Shown: positions 47,923 to 58,124, numbered from the stretch's first letter. The stretch: DNA of 64,000 nucleotides from Labilibaculum sp041595635 (GCF_041595635.1 NZ_JBFHJW010000013.1:16037-80036); one strand, 5' to 3'. Numbers and translations: made by a program. The notes: generated by a model not told the origin, from the sequence alone.

Positions 47923-49644
47923 TTACAGAACCACTTTTAGACCCAATAAAAAATTCAACTGCTGCGAAGGATATCCATCCCATTGGTAGTATTTATCGGC
48001 AAAAAGGTTATTTACCTTAGCAAAGGTGGTAAAATGATCGCTTAAACGATAATTGGCACCAATATTTAAATCATATACTGCATCGAGTGTGCTTGTTACA
48101 GAATCATTCACAACCGATCTCTCGCCGAGAATATTCACACCTGCCTGAAAATTCAAATCATCAGTAAAAGCATAGTTCGCATTCACACTCATTTCAAAGT
48201 TTGGTTTGTGCCAAGCTTCTTCCAATTCGTCCATAGTGTATTTACTGTACCAAACAGAAGAGTTCATCTCCAACTTATCCGACCAACCGATGCTTACCTC
48301 TGCACCCAAACGGAATAAGCTAATATCATCGTAAACCACTTCGAATTTATTGGAATAAGTTGTTCCACTATAATCGACATTAGTTGCTCCCAAACTACTA
48401 TTTACAAAGAAATATTGGTTATCGATAGAACTATATTCTGCCGACAGCTTAAAAGATGAATTAGAAGATAAACTTCCTTTTAATCCACCAAAAAATCGAT
48501 ATTTCTCATTGGTTGGCGACACCATTAAACCAGAATATATAAATGGATTCTCCTCCACAATGGAATTGTATTTATTCATGTTAAGCTTTCCATCCAAGCC
48601 GGTAAACAAGCTCATGATACCATCAATAACTTCGTAATCAATAGCTACATCAGGATATATTTTTGCTTCGGAATTATCACCCATCGCCATGAGAATATCC
48701 ACACCTAATTTAAGATTCAAATTACCCGATTTTAGCAAGTACTGAGGATTCAAATTCCAGGAAAGCGTTCTCCTTTCGAAAGTATTTCCAGCCTCCTCTA
48801 ATGCGTACAAGCCATCGGTAGAGAAATAATCAAAAGTTGACTTCAATGACCAATAGGCATCACCGCGAAGAATTCTTGCATCGGCACGAACTAAAACATC
48901 ATTTTCGCTCACCAATACATCATCGGCAAAATGCTCATACTCTAGACCAACTCCGTAATTCAACTCTTCCTCATCTTCAATGGTTGATTCAAATCCAGCG
49001 ATCAAGCCGAAACGATTCTGCACCTGCTCTTCGTAAGGAAAAAGATCAACCGAATCCTCATCTTCCTCATCGGCCTGAGGAGAACCAAAATAATTATATC
49101 CTTTGTGCTTGTAGTAGATGTTTCCAGATATTTTTCCATCATCTAAATAGGTACTTCCGTACAAATCAGCCTCTTGTTCTGACCAATCTGGCTTCACCTT
49201 TTCTCCATTTTCCAAACTTAGTTTTCCATTGGTAGAATAATGACGTAGATGAACGCCAAAATCACTTGTTTTCGAACGACGATTATTGAATCGATAATCC
49301 CCGAAAAGGGTAGAATAATTACCGCCAGCAAGTGTGAGCGCATGACTATTAATTGTTTGTAAAGGCTCCCCAACAATACGGGCAGCAGGAATTAATGCAG
49401 GAGAAAAGCCCACTGCAAGAGGTTTTGTTTGTACAAAATAGGTAAACGAAGGTGTAAAGGTTGCTGTATCCTGTACCACAGGTAACTCTCCAATTCGTTT
49501 CGATTTGTTAATTTTTGGCTCATAAGCCGTTTTCACCTTCACCTCTTTATTTAAATCTCTTTGCTCCTGCGCATAAGCCATTGAACAGACAAAGCCGCCA
49601 AGCATAGCAGTTAAAATGATCTTTTTGAACATTGGTTTCTTCAT
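47923..49644 (-). CDS. Outer-membrane beta-barrel protein (TonB-receptor-like barrel without plug)
   Basis: 573 residues with a signal peptide (to about 25, GGFVCSMAYAQ). After a short periplasmic stretch (RDLNKEVKVKTAYEPKINKS) the protein consists of amphipathic strands, and its end KVNNLFADKYYQWDGYPSQQ with the final LNFLLGLKVVL is the last strands of a TonB-dependent-receptor-type barrel. No carboxypeptidase-like domain, TonB box or plug is present. It follows the 1061-residue TPR gene by 10 bases, so the two are translated together and probably form an envelope complex (inference). Confidence 0.8.
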   Translation of the reverse strand: MKKPMFKKIILTAMLGGFVCSMAYAQEQRDLNKEVKVKTAYEPKINKSKRIGELPVVQDTATFTPSFTYFVQTKPLAVGFSPALIPAARIVGEPLQTINSHALTLAGGNYSTLFGDYRFNNRRSKTSDFGVHLRHYSTNGKLSLENGEKVKPDWSEQEADLYGSTYLDDGKISGNIYYKHKGYNYFGSPQADEEDEDSVDLFPYEEQVQNRFGLIAGFESTIEDEEELNYGVGLEYEHFADDVLVSENDVLVRADARILRGDAYWSLKSTFDYFSTDGLYALEEAGNTFERRTLSWNLNPQYLLKSGNLNLKLGVDILMAMGDNSEAKIYPDVAIDYEVIDGIMSLFTGLDGKLNMNKYNSIVEENPFIYSGLMVSPTNEKYRFFGGLKGSLSSNSSFKLSAEYSSIDNQYFFVNSSLGATNVDYSGTTYSNKFEVVYDDISLFRLGAEVSIGWSDKLEMNSSVWYSKYTMDELEEAWHKPNFEMSVNANYAFTDDLNFQAGVNILGERSVVNDSVTSTLDAVYDLNIGANYRLSDHFTTFAKVNNLFADKYYQWDGYPSQQLNFLLGLKVVL

Positions 49645-49654
49645 TATAGTTTTC

Positions 49655-52600
49655 TTACTTAATTTCTTGTTTATCGAGCATTTCCTCTAACATCATACGC
49701 TCTTCATCCAATTCTGTCGCCTCGGCTTTTTTCAAGTTTTTGTCGAACAATTTATTGCTTTCGATGCTATCTGCTCCTTCGAACTGAACCTTCACCTCTT
49801 TTGGAGCTGTTTTTGTCTGAGCCTTTTTTTCATTGGCCAAAAGTACATGTAATTTGCTCTGTGCTCGTTCCACAATTCCGTCTTCTTTCACGCCATAATT
49901 ATCCACAATACTTTGCAAAGTATAACGAGCCTGAAAAGCATCCTCTTTTTTAAGGAAAACATCCGAAAGCAAAAGAAAACTTTCTGCCAACCAGTATTGG
50001 TGTGGGGTGTTCATTTCAATGAACTGATTGATTTCCTTTTCAGCCAAATCGTATTTGTTTTGTTCAAAATAGACCATTGCCAACAGATATTTCGCCTCGG
50101 CACCTTCCTCGCTTTGTGTTTCAGTAGCCAAAACTTTTAAATCGGCCATAGCAGCATTACTATTTGCAAGGGCCAAATATGATTTTGCTCGTTTGTATCT
50201 GGCTTCCCGAATCAATTCCTCTTTCGATTTTGCCACCGAAAGCACATCTGCCACCGACTGAATGGTCTTCTCGTACTCCTTTAAACTATAAAGCGATCGC
50301 ATGTATCCAATTTTTGCCACTTTCACATTTTCGGGAATCTCTGCCACCTGTATTAATCTGTGAAATTGAGTTTTTGCTTTCTCGTAATTTTTGTTTCGAT
50401 AATTTAATTGCGAAGAAGCCAAGAGTGCTTTTTCTGTAAACAGGTTATTCGGTTGGTTCAAGACTTGCTCATAGGCAGACAAAGCCTCATCGTACTTTTG
50501 CTGATTTAGGGCAGCATCTGCTTTGTAAAATTGCGCATTCAAACGGAACATTCCCTGAGGAAAATCTGACAAATACTCACGCAAAGCCAAACTTCCCTTT
50601 TCGGTTTGACCAGATAAATACATGCGTTCGGCAGAAATGTAGGACAAAGAATCCTTTTCGGAATTACGAACCACTCCCGCCCCTTCGAAGGATTCTGCAA
50701 AATCGAAATAGTCATCTACATTATTCTGATCGACATATACATTTTTCAATCCAACAAAGGCACTCTTCTTCTCTTCGCTTTGCGGATAGCTTATTACAAC
50801 CTGCTTGTAGGCATTAATAGCTTTCTGATATTCTTTGGCATTGTAGTTTAGCTGTCCGAGCTGCAACAAAGATTTGGGTGCATAACTGCTGGTTGGAAAT
50901 TGAGCAATTAATTCCTTATAAATATCAACGGCAGTGGCCTGATCGTCTAACTTCACTCTTGCTTTGGCTAGTTCAAACAAAGCATCATCTAAATATTCCG
51001 ATTCAGGAAAAGAGCTTCTTATTTGCCCCAACAAACGAATTTCCTCATTAGAATCTCCTAACAAACCCACTGATAGAGCTTGCTGATAAAGCGCATAATC
51101 GGTATCCCAATTATTGGCAGCTACCGCCTTTTGATAGTAAACACTAGCCGTTTTGTAATCTCTATTCAAAAAAAAGCAATCGCCTATTCGGTTGCAGGCA
51201 TCGGCATAGTAAGAGCTTTTGCTATCGGCCTGATTAATAAATTTTCGGAACCAATCGGAAGCTTTCTCGTAGTGATCTTCTTCAAAATTGGCGTAGGCAA
51301 TGTTGTAGTAAGCTCGCTGATAGTAGTCAGAATTTCCCGATCCCGGTGAAACAATAAACTCATTGTAAAGAGAAATGGCTTTGCTATAATCACCCATTCG
51401 GTAGTAAGCTTCAGCTTTCCAGTACACACATTCGGCTGCAATTTGCGAATTGTAGATTCGGTACTGCAAGGAAGCATCGAAAGATTCTATTGCTACGGTA
51501 TAGTTGAGCTGCTTCATTAACTCTAAACCACGCAACCAGGAAACTCGCTGATAGGCTTTTTCAATTTCGGGTGTTTTATTCACAATCCGATTCATGGAGA
51601 GCAAGGCATCGCCATAATTTTTGGTAGTCATGTACACTTTCACCAAATAATCATAAGCTTCATCGTTTCGATCAGAATCAGGATATTTTTGCAAATACTC
51701 GTCGAATGCTTTTATGGTTTCGTTAAAGGGCGAATAGGAAAGTTCATAAGTTAATTTTGCGAAATTAAACAAAGCATCCTGTTGCATGTTTTTATCAAAA
51801 TCCATTCGTGCCGTTAATGCAAAAGCGACCTTAGCTCCTTCTTTGTCGTTCAACTGCAAATAACAATCGGCCAAACAGTAGTTTGCAACCATCAATATTT
51901 CATCGCTTTCGCCACCCACATTCGCGAATTGCTGAACTGCCAGGCTAAATTTCTTTTGCTTGTACAAACAATATCCGTAGGCAAACTTATCCTCGCGCGA
52001 CAAGCTTTTTTTTCCTTTCTCGAGAAATGGAATTGCCTTATCATATTCCTTCATTTGATAGTAGGAAAGACCAATCATGCTGGAAATTTCCTCGCTCCGC
52101 TTCACACTAGCATCATCAACAAACTGAAGAGCATAATCGATTACCTGATTGTACCTTTCTTGCAAATAGTATATTTGTGTGATGTAGTAAGGTACTATGG
52201 GTGAAAAAGTCTTATTTTTAGTCAATTTTTCGAAACCGTTTAATGCGGTTTGATAATTACCATTTAGGTAAGCAATGTGTGCGTAATAGTAATTTGCAGG
52301 AGCATTGTATTCTCCTGAAACATCAATGATCTCAAAAAAGTATTTTCGGGATTCCTCGTAATTTTTGTCCATAAAATACGCGTAGCCCACTTTAAACTGA
52401 TATTCTGTACGCTCATTTTTCAAGAGTGCATAAACATCAACTTGATTGAACCAAAGTAAGGCTTCTTTGTATTTTTTATTTCGATATTGTTGCCTTCCCA
52501 ACTGAAAGTAAGCCGATTGTTTCAGATTACTTTCGGGATGGTTTCGAAGAAAAGATTTCATTTCCTCTTCTGCCTCGGGACGAAAAAGTTCGATGGAACA

Positions 52601-52840
52601 ATAAGCCATATAAAAATCAGCCTGAGTAGCTCGATCGGAATAGGCATCTTTTTCCATTTCGATAAAATCGGAGAATTCGTGTCTTGCTCCGCCATAGTTT
52701 TTATTCCGAAACATTTCCATAGCCGATTGCCAAAGCTCATTGCTACTTTTGTGGGTTATTGATTTTTGAGCCTGAACAGTAAATCCCATGCATAAAAACA
52801 AAAGGGACGTAAACATCCACAAACTATATTTATTTCTCAT
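49655..52840 (-). CDS. Large periplasmic TPR-repeat protein
   Basis: 1061 residues. Signal peptide (MRNKYSLWMFTSLLFLCMGF, cleaved after VQA). Then some 25 tetratricopeptide-type repeats run through almost the whole chain (for example QSAYFQLGRQQYRNKKYKEA, YWKAEAYYRMGDYSKAISLY). A charged tail follows at about 1000-1061. TPR arrays of this kind bind partner proteins. Co-transcribed with the outer-membrane barrel downstream; such pairs are conserved in Bacteroidota but their function is not known to me. ATG start. Confidence 0.85.
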   Translation of the reverse strand: MRNKYSLWMFTSLLFLCMGFTVQAQKSITHKSSNELWQSAMEMFRNKNYGGARHEFSDFIEMEKDAYSDRATQADFYMAYCSIELFRPEAEEEMKSFLRNHPESNLKQSAYFQLGRQQYRNKKYKEALLWFNQVDVYALLKNERTEYQFKVGYAYFMDKNYEESRKYFFEIIDVSGEYNAPANYYYAHIAYLNGNYQTALNGFEKLTKNKTFSPIVPYYITQIYYLQERYNQVIDYALQFVDDASVKRSEEISSMIGLSYYQMKEYDKAIPFLEKGKKSLSREDKFAYGYCLYKQKKFSLAVQQFANVGGESDEILMVANYCLADCYLQLNDKEGAKVAFALTARMDFDKNMQQDALFNFAKLTYELSYSPFNETIKAFDEYLQKYPDSDRNDEAYDYLVKVYMTTKNYGDALLSMNRIVNKTPEIEKAYQRVSWLRGLELMKQLNYTVAIESFDASLQYRIYNSQIAAECVYWKAEAYYRMGDYSKAISLYNEFIVSPGSGNSDYYQRAYYNIAYANFEEDHYEKASDWFRKFINQADSKSSYYADACNRIGDCFFLNRDYKTASVYYQKAVAANNWDTDYALYQQALSVGLLGDSNEEIRLLGQIRSSFPESEYLDDALFELAKARVKLDDQATAVDIYKELIAQFPTSSYAPKSLLQLGQLNYNAKEYQKAINAYKQVVISYPQSEEKKSAFVGLKNVYVDQNNVDDYFDFAESFEGAGVVRNSEKDSLSYISAERMYLSGQTEKGSLALREYLSDFPQGMFRLNAQFYKADAALNQQKYDEALSAYEQVLNQPNNLFTEKALLASSQLNYRNKNYEKAKTQFHRLIQVAEIPENVKVAKIGYMRSLYSLKEYEKTIQSVADVLSVAKSKEELIREARYKRAKSYLALANSNAAMADLKVLATETQSEEGAEAKYLLAMVYFEQNKYDLAEKEINQFIEMNTPHQYWLAESFLLLSDVFLKKEDAFQARYTLQSIVDNYGVKEDGIVERAQSKLHVLLANEKKAQTKTAPKEVKVQFEGADSIESNKLFDKNLKKAEATELDEERMMLEEMLDKQEIK

Positions 52841-53063
52841 ATTTATTTGCGTGTATAGTAGGTAATCTAATTTAAAAAAAGCTGATCTATCTGCCTTTTA
52901 ATGACAGATTCAGGAATCAAACCAGGAATCCAAAAAATCAGCCTTAAAGGTATAAATAATCCGCTAGCTTATCGTATTTTCAAACGCAGGAAAGAAAGAA
53001 AAATTGCCTGCTTTTTTGCGCAAGAAAAAAGACAATAAAAAACCTTCAGCCAAAATAATTTTT

Positions 53064-53071
53064 TAGATTTG
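53064..53071 (+). promoter_or_regulatory. -7 promoter box of ftsE
   Basis: TAGATTTG matches TAnnTTTG exactly. The transcript would begin near 53077, after the first ATG of the frame (53073), so the ATG at 53112 is the likely start. Confidence 0.5.
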
Positions 53072-53111
53072 TATGTCTACACTCAATTTGAATACTTATA
53101 AAACAAAATAC

Positions 53112-53825
53112 ATGTCCAAATCAACTATCATTGAACTTAAAAATGCCATTGTCCGTCAAGCGGATAACATTATACTAAGCGATGTAAACCTGGAAATTGA
53201 AAAAGGTGAATTTGTATACATCATTGGAAAAGTAGGGAGTGGCAAAACCAGTTTAATGAAAACTTTGTATGCCGAACTGCCCATTAAAGAAGGAGGCGGT
53301 TCTGTTGCGGGCTTTTACCTTCCCATTATAAAAACCAAACAGATTCCTTTTCTGAGAAGAAAAATTGGCATTGTGTTTCAAGATTTCCAATTGCTTACCG
53401 ATCGCAATGTACATAGCAATTTGGAATTTGTTTTGAAAGCTACTGGCTGGAAAGACAAAAAAGAAATTGATCGTAGAATAGAGGAAGTGTTAAGCAAAGT
53501 AAAAATGGACAAAAAAGGCTATAAAATGCCTCACGAATTATCGGGAGGAGAGCAGCAAAGAATTGTGATTGCCCGTGCTCTTCTTAATTCTCCTGATATT
53601 ATTTTGGCCGATGAGCCAACTGGAAATCTAGATCCTGAAACCTCTGATGAATTGGCCGAACTACTTATGGATATTAGTAAAAATGGTCGCACAGTTTTGA
53701 TGGCTACACATCAGCATGATTTGCTTAAGAAATTTCCTGCACGCACACTGGAATGCATTAAGGGCAAGGTAATTGAAATTTCGAATCCGAAAACCGATGT
53801 TGAAGAAGAGATTGAATTGAATTAG
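53112..53825 (+). CDS. ftsE: FtsE-type cell-division ABC ATPase
   Basis: 237 residues. Walker A IIGKVGSGKTSL, Q-loop IVFQDFQLL, signature ELSGGEQQR and Walker B IILADEPTGNLD. The QDFQLLTDRNVHSNLEFVL region and the size match FtsE rather than lipoprotein-release LolD. FtsE with FtsX controls peptidoglycan hydrolases at the septum; ftsX is not adjacent, as is common in Bacteroidota. The longer frame begins at 53073, but the promoter position favours 53112. Confidence 0.85.
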   Translation: MSKSTIIELKNAIVRQADNIILSDVNLEIEKGEFVYIIGKVGSGKTSLMKTLYAELPIKEGGGSVAGFYLPIIKTKQIPFLRRKIGIVFQDFQLLTDRNVHSNLEFVLKATGWKDKKEIDRRIEEVLSKVKMDKKGYKMPHELSGGEQQRIVIARALLNSPDIILADEPTGNLDPETSDELAELLMDISKNGRTVLMATHQHDLLKKFPARTLECIKGKVIEISNPKTDVEEEIELN

Positions 53826-53862
53826 CTGTAGGATTCGACCAAGTCTTCACAAAATTTACAAT

Positions 53863-54537
53863 TTGCGAAACAAACTTACATACAATAAGAAATTTGAAAA
53901 GTTAAAACTGAAACACAGCTTGATTTTTCCAGTCTTTTTTTTGTTTGTGATGTGGATGGTAAAACTTCTTGAATGGGGACTTGGCACTAATCTATATTCT
54001 TTCGGAATTTTTCCGCTGCACCAAAAAGGACTACTTGGCATCCTCACCAGCCCACTTATTCATAAAGATTTTAGTCATTTAATGGCCAATAGCATTCCTT
54101 TTTTGGTTCTAAGTTGGGGCATATTCTATTTTTATCGTTCTCTCTCCTACCGAATCTTTTTTTTCTGCTATGTAACAACTGGAATTTTGATATGGCTGGG
54201 AGCTCGAGAGGCATACCATATTGGTGCCAGCGGCTTGGTTTATGCTTTTGCTTCCTTTCTGTTTTTTAGTGGAATTATTCGCTATCACTTTCAGCTAATT
54301 GCTATTTCTTTTGTGGTAGCTTTTCTCTATGGAAGCTTATTTTGGGGTATATTTCCAATGTTGGAGGATGTCTCGTGGGAAGGTCATTTGTTTGGGGCCT
54401 TTTCAGGTATAATTTATGCAATCGCCTATCGAAACCAAGGGCCTAAAAAGCCAAAAACTATCATTCCCGAAGATGATGATTCTATTCCTGAGGAAATATG
54501 GAATTCGGAATTTTTGAAAGAGAAAGAGGAACAATAA
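53863..54537 (+). CDS. Rhomboid-family intramembrane serine protease
   Basis: 224 residues with six membrane helices. Catalytic Ser in HIGASGLVYA and His in EGHLFGAFSG, with the conserved HLMANSIPF in helix 2. Cleaves membrane-protein substrates within the bilayer; the substrate is unknown. The C-terminal 35 residues are acidic and cytoplasmic. The start is TTG at 53863; the next Met (residue 29) lies inside the first helix and would truncate it. It follows ftsE by 37 bases. Confidence 0.88.
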   Translation: MRNKLTYNKKFEKLKLKHSLIFPVFFLFVMWMVKLLEWGLGTNLYSFGIFPLHQKGLLGILTSPLIHKDFSHLMANSIPFLVLSWGIFYFYRSLSYRIFFFCYVTTGILIWLGAREAYHIGASGLVYAFASFLFFSGIIRYHFQLIAISFVVAFLYGSLFWGIFPMLEDVSWEGHLFGAFSGIIYAIAYRNQGPKKPKTIIPEDDDSIPEEIWNSEFLKEKEEQ

Positions 54538-54588
54538 TCAGGGAACAGGAACCAGTTAAATAATAAACATTTCCTAATCATACCAAAG

Positions 54589-54616
54589 GCTGACAGGTCT
54601 TCGACGCTATCAGGTT
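54589..54616. repeat. Copy 1 of a 28-base dispersed repeat
   Basis: A 28-base element, GCTGACAGGTCTTCGACG and ten more bases, 25 of 28 identical to the copy at 55551-55578. Each copy holds two direct half-motifs of the form GCT-n2-CAGGT. The pair brackets the M48 protease gene. Confidence 0.6.
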
Positions 54617-54650
54617 GTTTCGAGGATCTAAAAGATACATGCTTAACAAA

Positions 54651-54682
54651 CAAAAGAGCCTCAAGCATGTGAGACTCTTTTG
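54651..54682. terminator. Bidirectional terminator
   Basis: AAAAGAG-CTCA / TGAG-CTCTTTT hairpin (one mismatch) between the rhomboid (+) and M48 (-) genes. Confidence 0.8.
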
Positions 54683-54701
54683 ATATCTATCAATCGCAAA
54701 T

Positions 54702-55502
54702 TTATTTTTTATAGTATTTCATAGCTTCTGGCATGAATTCCTGCAAATCTTTTACTCGAGTATCATCTGCCGGATGAGTGGATAAAAACTCTGGTGTGCT
54801 TTGTCCGCTACTCTCGCTCATTCTTGTCCAAAAAGCAACTGCCTCCTGAGGATTATATCCAGCCATGGCCATAAAAATTAAACCCATTTTATCGGCTTCG
54901 GATTCATGAGAACGTGAAAAAGGCAACATCACACCTACATTGGCTCCTACTCCGAAAGCTGTCATCCATATTTGTTGTGTTTCGGCTGGTTTTTCGTTTA
55001 AAGCCATGGCAAGACCAGTACCGAGTGCCTGAATTCCCATTTGCTGACTCATGCGTTCGTTACCATGTCGGGCAATGGCGTGAGCAATTTCATGCCCCAT
55101 AACTACTGCCAATCCTGTTTCGCTTTGTGTGTAAGGCAAAATTCCGGTATAAAAAACCACTTTACCACCAGGCATACACCAGGCATTAGGAGTTTCATCA
55201 TCTACGAGGTTGAATTCCCACTGAAAATTGGCAATTCGATCGCTCATTCCATTCTCATTCATAAATTGTTCAACAGCTGCCGAAATTCTGGCTCCACAAT
55301 CTTTTACCATAGCGGTTTGTTCCTTATTATCGGATAGTTTGCTTTCCGATAAGAAAGCATCGTATTGCGTTAAGCTGGTGGCAATCATATCAGATTCGGG
55401 ATACAAATTCATTTGTTTTCTTCCGGTGATAGGCACGGTTGCACATGCGATTGCAAACAATAGAAATCCAGATAGAATTAGGGTACGGATGTTTTTTTTC
55501 AT
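54702..55502 (-). CDS. M48-family metalloprotease lipoprotein
   Basis: 266 residues. Lipoprotein signal (FLLFAIACATV, Cys 20), the zinc motif HEIAHAIARHG with the third ligand Glu in SHESEADKMG, and the GGKVVFYTGIL strand before the active site. This is the single-domain BepA/LoiP-like periplasmic type used in outer-membrane protein quality control. ATG start, single gene. Confidence 0.92.
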   Translation of the reverse strand: MKKNIRTLILSGFLLFAIACATVPITGRKQMNLYPESDMIATSLTQYDAFLSESKLSDNKEQTAMVKDCGARISAAVEQFMNENGMSDRIANFQWEFNLVDDETPNAWCMPGGKVVFYTGILPYTQSETGLAVVMGHEIAHAIARHGNERMSQQMGIQALGTGLAMALNEKPAETQQIWMTAFGVGANVGVMLPFSRSHESEADKMGLIFMAMAGYNPQEAVAFWTRMSESSGQSTPEFLSTHPADDTRVKDLQEFMPEAMKYYKK

Positions 55503-55550
55503 TGTTTTTAATTTATAGTAATTATTTAATCATTCATTATCGTATTAAAC

Positions 55551-55578
55551 GCTAACAGGTCTTCGCCGCTGTCAGGTT
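55551..55578. repeat. Copy 2 of a 28-base dispersed repeat
   Basis: Same element as 54589-54616 in the same orientation, differing at three positions. Lies just upstream of the M48 gene. Confidence 0.6.
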
Positions 55579-55631
55579 AAAAATAAAATGCTATCAGATG
55601 CAGTTGCCTACTGCTAATTAATCTATACTGA

Positions 55632-57668
55632 TTAGTAATTATTGTTTGCTACATCTAATTGTTTTAGTAGGTCGTTGACATTAGTAACTGGCAATTGACA
55701 ACTTTTATTTACACAAAGATAAAAAGTTGTTTTGTTCTTTACATAACGATTTTTGAGCAAGGGCAAATCACTTTCTTTTGTGCTTCCTGAAATCAAGACA
55801 TTGGGCAAAAATAGCTTTTCTATTTCTCGTTTTTGCAGCAGTGCCTCCTCGCCCACAATCGCAATTTCGATGGGTGGATTTGCCAAGTATAAATAGAGCT
55901 GTCCCCAATTGGAATGATAGGGAATTGCCTGTTCGAGTCGGGGTTTTACGTTTGCCATCATTTGCTCGGCACGCTTCAGGTAATCGCTTTTATCAAGATA
56001 GCTTCCCAATAAAAATAAACTTTTAGCAATGGATGAGTTCGATGATGGAATTACATTATCGAGTAGCTCCATTTTTCGGGCAATTAATTCAGGATCTTCG
56101 TTGGAAGTATAGAAAAACATACCCGATTGCTCATCGGAAAAATGAAGCAAAACAAACTCGAGTAAATCCTTAGCCTTGAACAACCATTGCTCATTAAAAG
56201 TAGTCTGATAGAGTGCCAAAAAAGCTTCAATTACAAAAGAGTAATCGTCTAAAAAACCATTTATTTTTGCGCTTCCATCTTTATAATTACGAAGCAAATA
56301 CATCTTTCCTTCCCACAAGTTTTTCTCGATAAATTCGGCATTTTTTATCGCTCTAGCAAGATATTCTTCATCACCCATAGCTTTGTAGGCATCCACATAT
56401 CCTTTCATCATTAGTGCGTTCCAACTGGTAAGAGCCTTATCGTCTAAAGCAGGACGAATTCGCTCGTTGCGTTTGTTTAGCAAAAGCATTCTGTCCTTTT
56501 CTAAATCGCTATTTAATTGCTTTTCGGATAATTTGTATTTTTTTGCCAAACTCTCTTTATCGGCCTGAATCATTAGAATGTTTCCCACCTCCCAATTGGC
56601 CGGATTTTTGATGCCATAAAACTCGCAAAAAAGTGCAGCCTTATCGCCTAACAACTGATCTATTTCGGCTTTGTTCCATACATAAAACTTACCTTCTACG
56701 CCTTCGCTATCGGCATCGAGAGAGGAATAGAATCCACCTTGGGGTAATGTTAATTCTCGCTGAACAAATTCGAGTGTTTGCAAAATTATCTGTTTGTATT
56801 CGGGTATCTGCGTAAGTTGATAAGCCTCGGAATATAAACTGATTAATTGTGCATTATCGTAAAGCATTTTTTCGAAATGAGGCACTTTCCAAATGGCATC
56901 GACGGAGTATCGGGAAAAACCGCCTCCTATTTGATCGTAAATTCCACCCATGGCCATTTTATCGAGCGTAAGCGTAACATGATTAAGTGCCGAAAGATTT
57001 TTTGTATGGTAGTAATATCGCAGTAAAAATTGCAGAGAATTGGGCAAAGGAAATTTTGGCGCTTGTTTGTTTCCTCCTTCGCGGATATCAAAACCTTGCT
57101 GCCATTGATGGAAGGCAGTTTCCAAATCTGCCACAGCAATAGTAGACGTTTTGGCTTTGATAGTGATAATTTCGTTTTCGCGGATGCCTTTTGCCAACTG
57201 ATTGGCCACCGATTTTACTTTTTCAGCTTCGTTGAGCCAGGCATTTTGAATTCCTTGCAACACATTCACCCAATTGCTGGTTTGAAAATAAGTACCCCCA
57301 TAAAAGGGTTTTCCGTTGGGCATAGCAAAACAGTTGAGTGGCCAGCCACCGCCGCCAGTCATTAATTGCACGGCATCCATATAAATTTGATCGATATCGG
57401 GGCGTTCCTCGCGATCGACTTTGATGCAGACAAAAAATTCGTTCATGATTTTAGCAACCTCGTCGTTCTCGAAACTTTCGTGTTCCATTACATGGCACCA
57501 ATGGCAAGCTGCATAGCCAATGCTGACTAAAATTAGTTTGTTTTCTTTTTGGGCTTTGCCTAGTGCCTCATCGCCCCATGGGTACCAATTGATCGGATTG
57601 TGAGCATGTTGCAACAGATACGGACTGTTTTCGTGAATGAGACTATTGGTATGCTTGTGCTGCTTCAT
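55632..57668 (-). CDS. DUF255/YyaL thioredoxin-fold and six-hairpin glycosidase-fold protein
   Basis: 678 residues. N-terminal DUF255 thioredoxin-like domain (about 1-165) with SPYLLQHAHNPINWYPWGDE and the redox-like YAACHWCHVMEHESF. An alpha/alpha six-hairpin region (about 190-550) contains GGGFSRYSVDAIWKVPHFEK. This is the SSP411/SPATA20 family, conserved from bacteria to mammals, with no firmly known activity. An ATG at 57764 would add 32 residues unlike homologues, so 57668 is chosen. Single gene, the last one before the recombinase. Confidence 0.88.
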   Translation of the reverse strand: MKQHKHTNSLIHENSPYLLQHAHNPINWYPWGDEALGKAQKENKLILVSIGYAACHWCHVMEHESFENDEVAKIMNEFFVCIKVDREERPDIDQIYMDAVQLMTGGGGWPLNCFAMPNGKPFYGGTYFQTSNWVNVLQGIQNAWLNEAEKVKSVANQLAKGIRENEIITIKAKTSTIAVADLETAFHQWQQGFDIREGGNKQAPKFPLPNSLQFLLRYYYHTKNLSALNHVTLTLDKMAMGGIYDQIGGGFSRYSVDAIWKVPHFEKMLYDNAQLISLYSEAYQLTQIPEYKQIILQTLEFVQRELTLPQGGFYSSLDADSEGVEGKFYVWNKAEIDQLLGDKAALFCEFYGIKNPANWEVGNILMIQADKESLAKKYKLSEKQLNSDLEKDRMLLLNKRNERIRPALDDKALTSWNALMMKGYVDAYKAMGDEEYLARAIKNAEFIEKNLWEGKMYLLRNYKDGSAKINGFLDDYSFVIEAFLALYQTTFNEQWLFKAKDLLEFVLLHFSDEQSGMFFYTSNEDPELIARKMELLDNVIPSSNSSIAKSLFLLGSYLDKSDYLKRAEQMMANVKPRLEQAIPYHSNWGQLYLYLANPPIEIAIVGEEALLQKREIEKLFLPNVLISGSTKESDLPLLKNRYVKNKTTFYLCVNKSCQLPVTNVNDLLKQLDVANNNY

Positions 57669-58124
57669 TTTTTTTGTATTCTGAGAAAAGCTCCCGTTTG
57701 CACGGATATCGTTGTAAATAGATAGATTGGTAAAATATTTTTTTGGATTGCTTTTATTTCCCATATTTTTTAATGCCTACTAAAGATATAAATTATTTTT
57801 AATGATTTTAAATAAGATTTTAAAAAGGAATTCCCTCAAAAAAGGAAATATTACACATGAATTTGATGGACAAAATGTACTTCTATCGGGAAAGTGATAA
57901 AGCATCGACAAAAAGAAAAGCCAGAAATAACCAAATAACATTATTGAAAACCAGAATAAGATGTTTTTATTTTGATGTAACTAAATAGTATTTATCGTAT
58001 TACAGATTCAAAACTAAGCATGATATTTTTCAGATTAAAAGACACATAACAATTTTAGCGTATTATTATTTTGTTAGATTGCTTGGGTTTTGTACATTCG
58101 AAAGATCAATTTCATTCGTAAACA
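57669..58124. other. Intergenic region upstream of the recombinase
   Basis: About 360 bases beyond the longest DUF255 frame, AT-rich, with no gene. It holds the recombinase promoter near its right end (58070-58100). Confidence 0.4.
58070..58100 (+). promoter_or_regulatory. Promoter of the tyrosine recombinase gene
   Basis: TTTG (58070-58073), a 19-base spacer, then TACATTCG (58093-58100), one mismatch from TAnnTTTG. The ATG lies 25 bases downstream. Confidence 0.5.
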
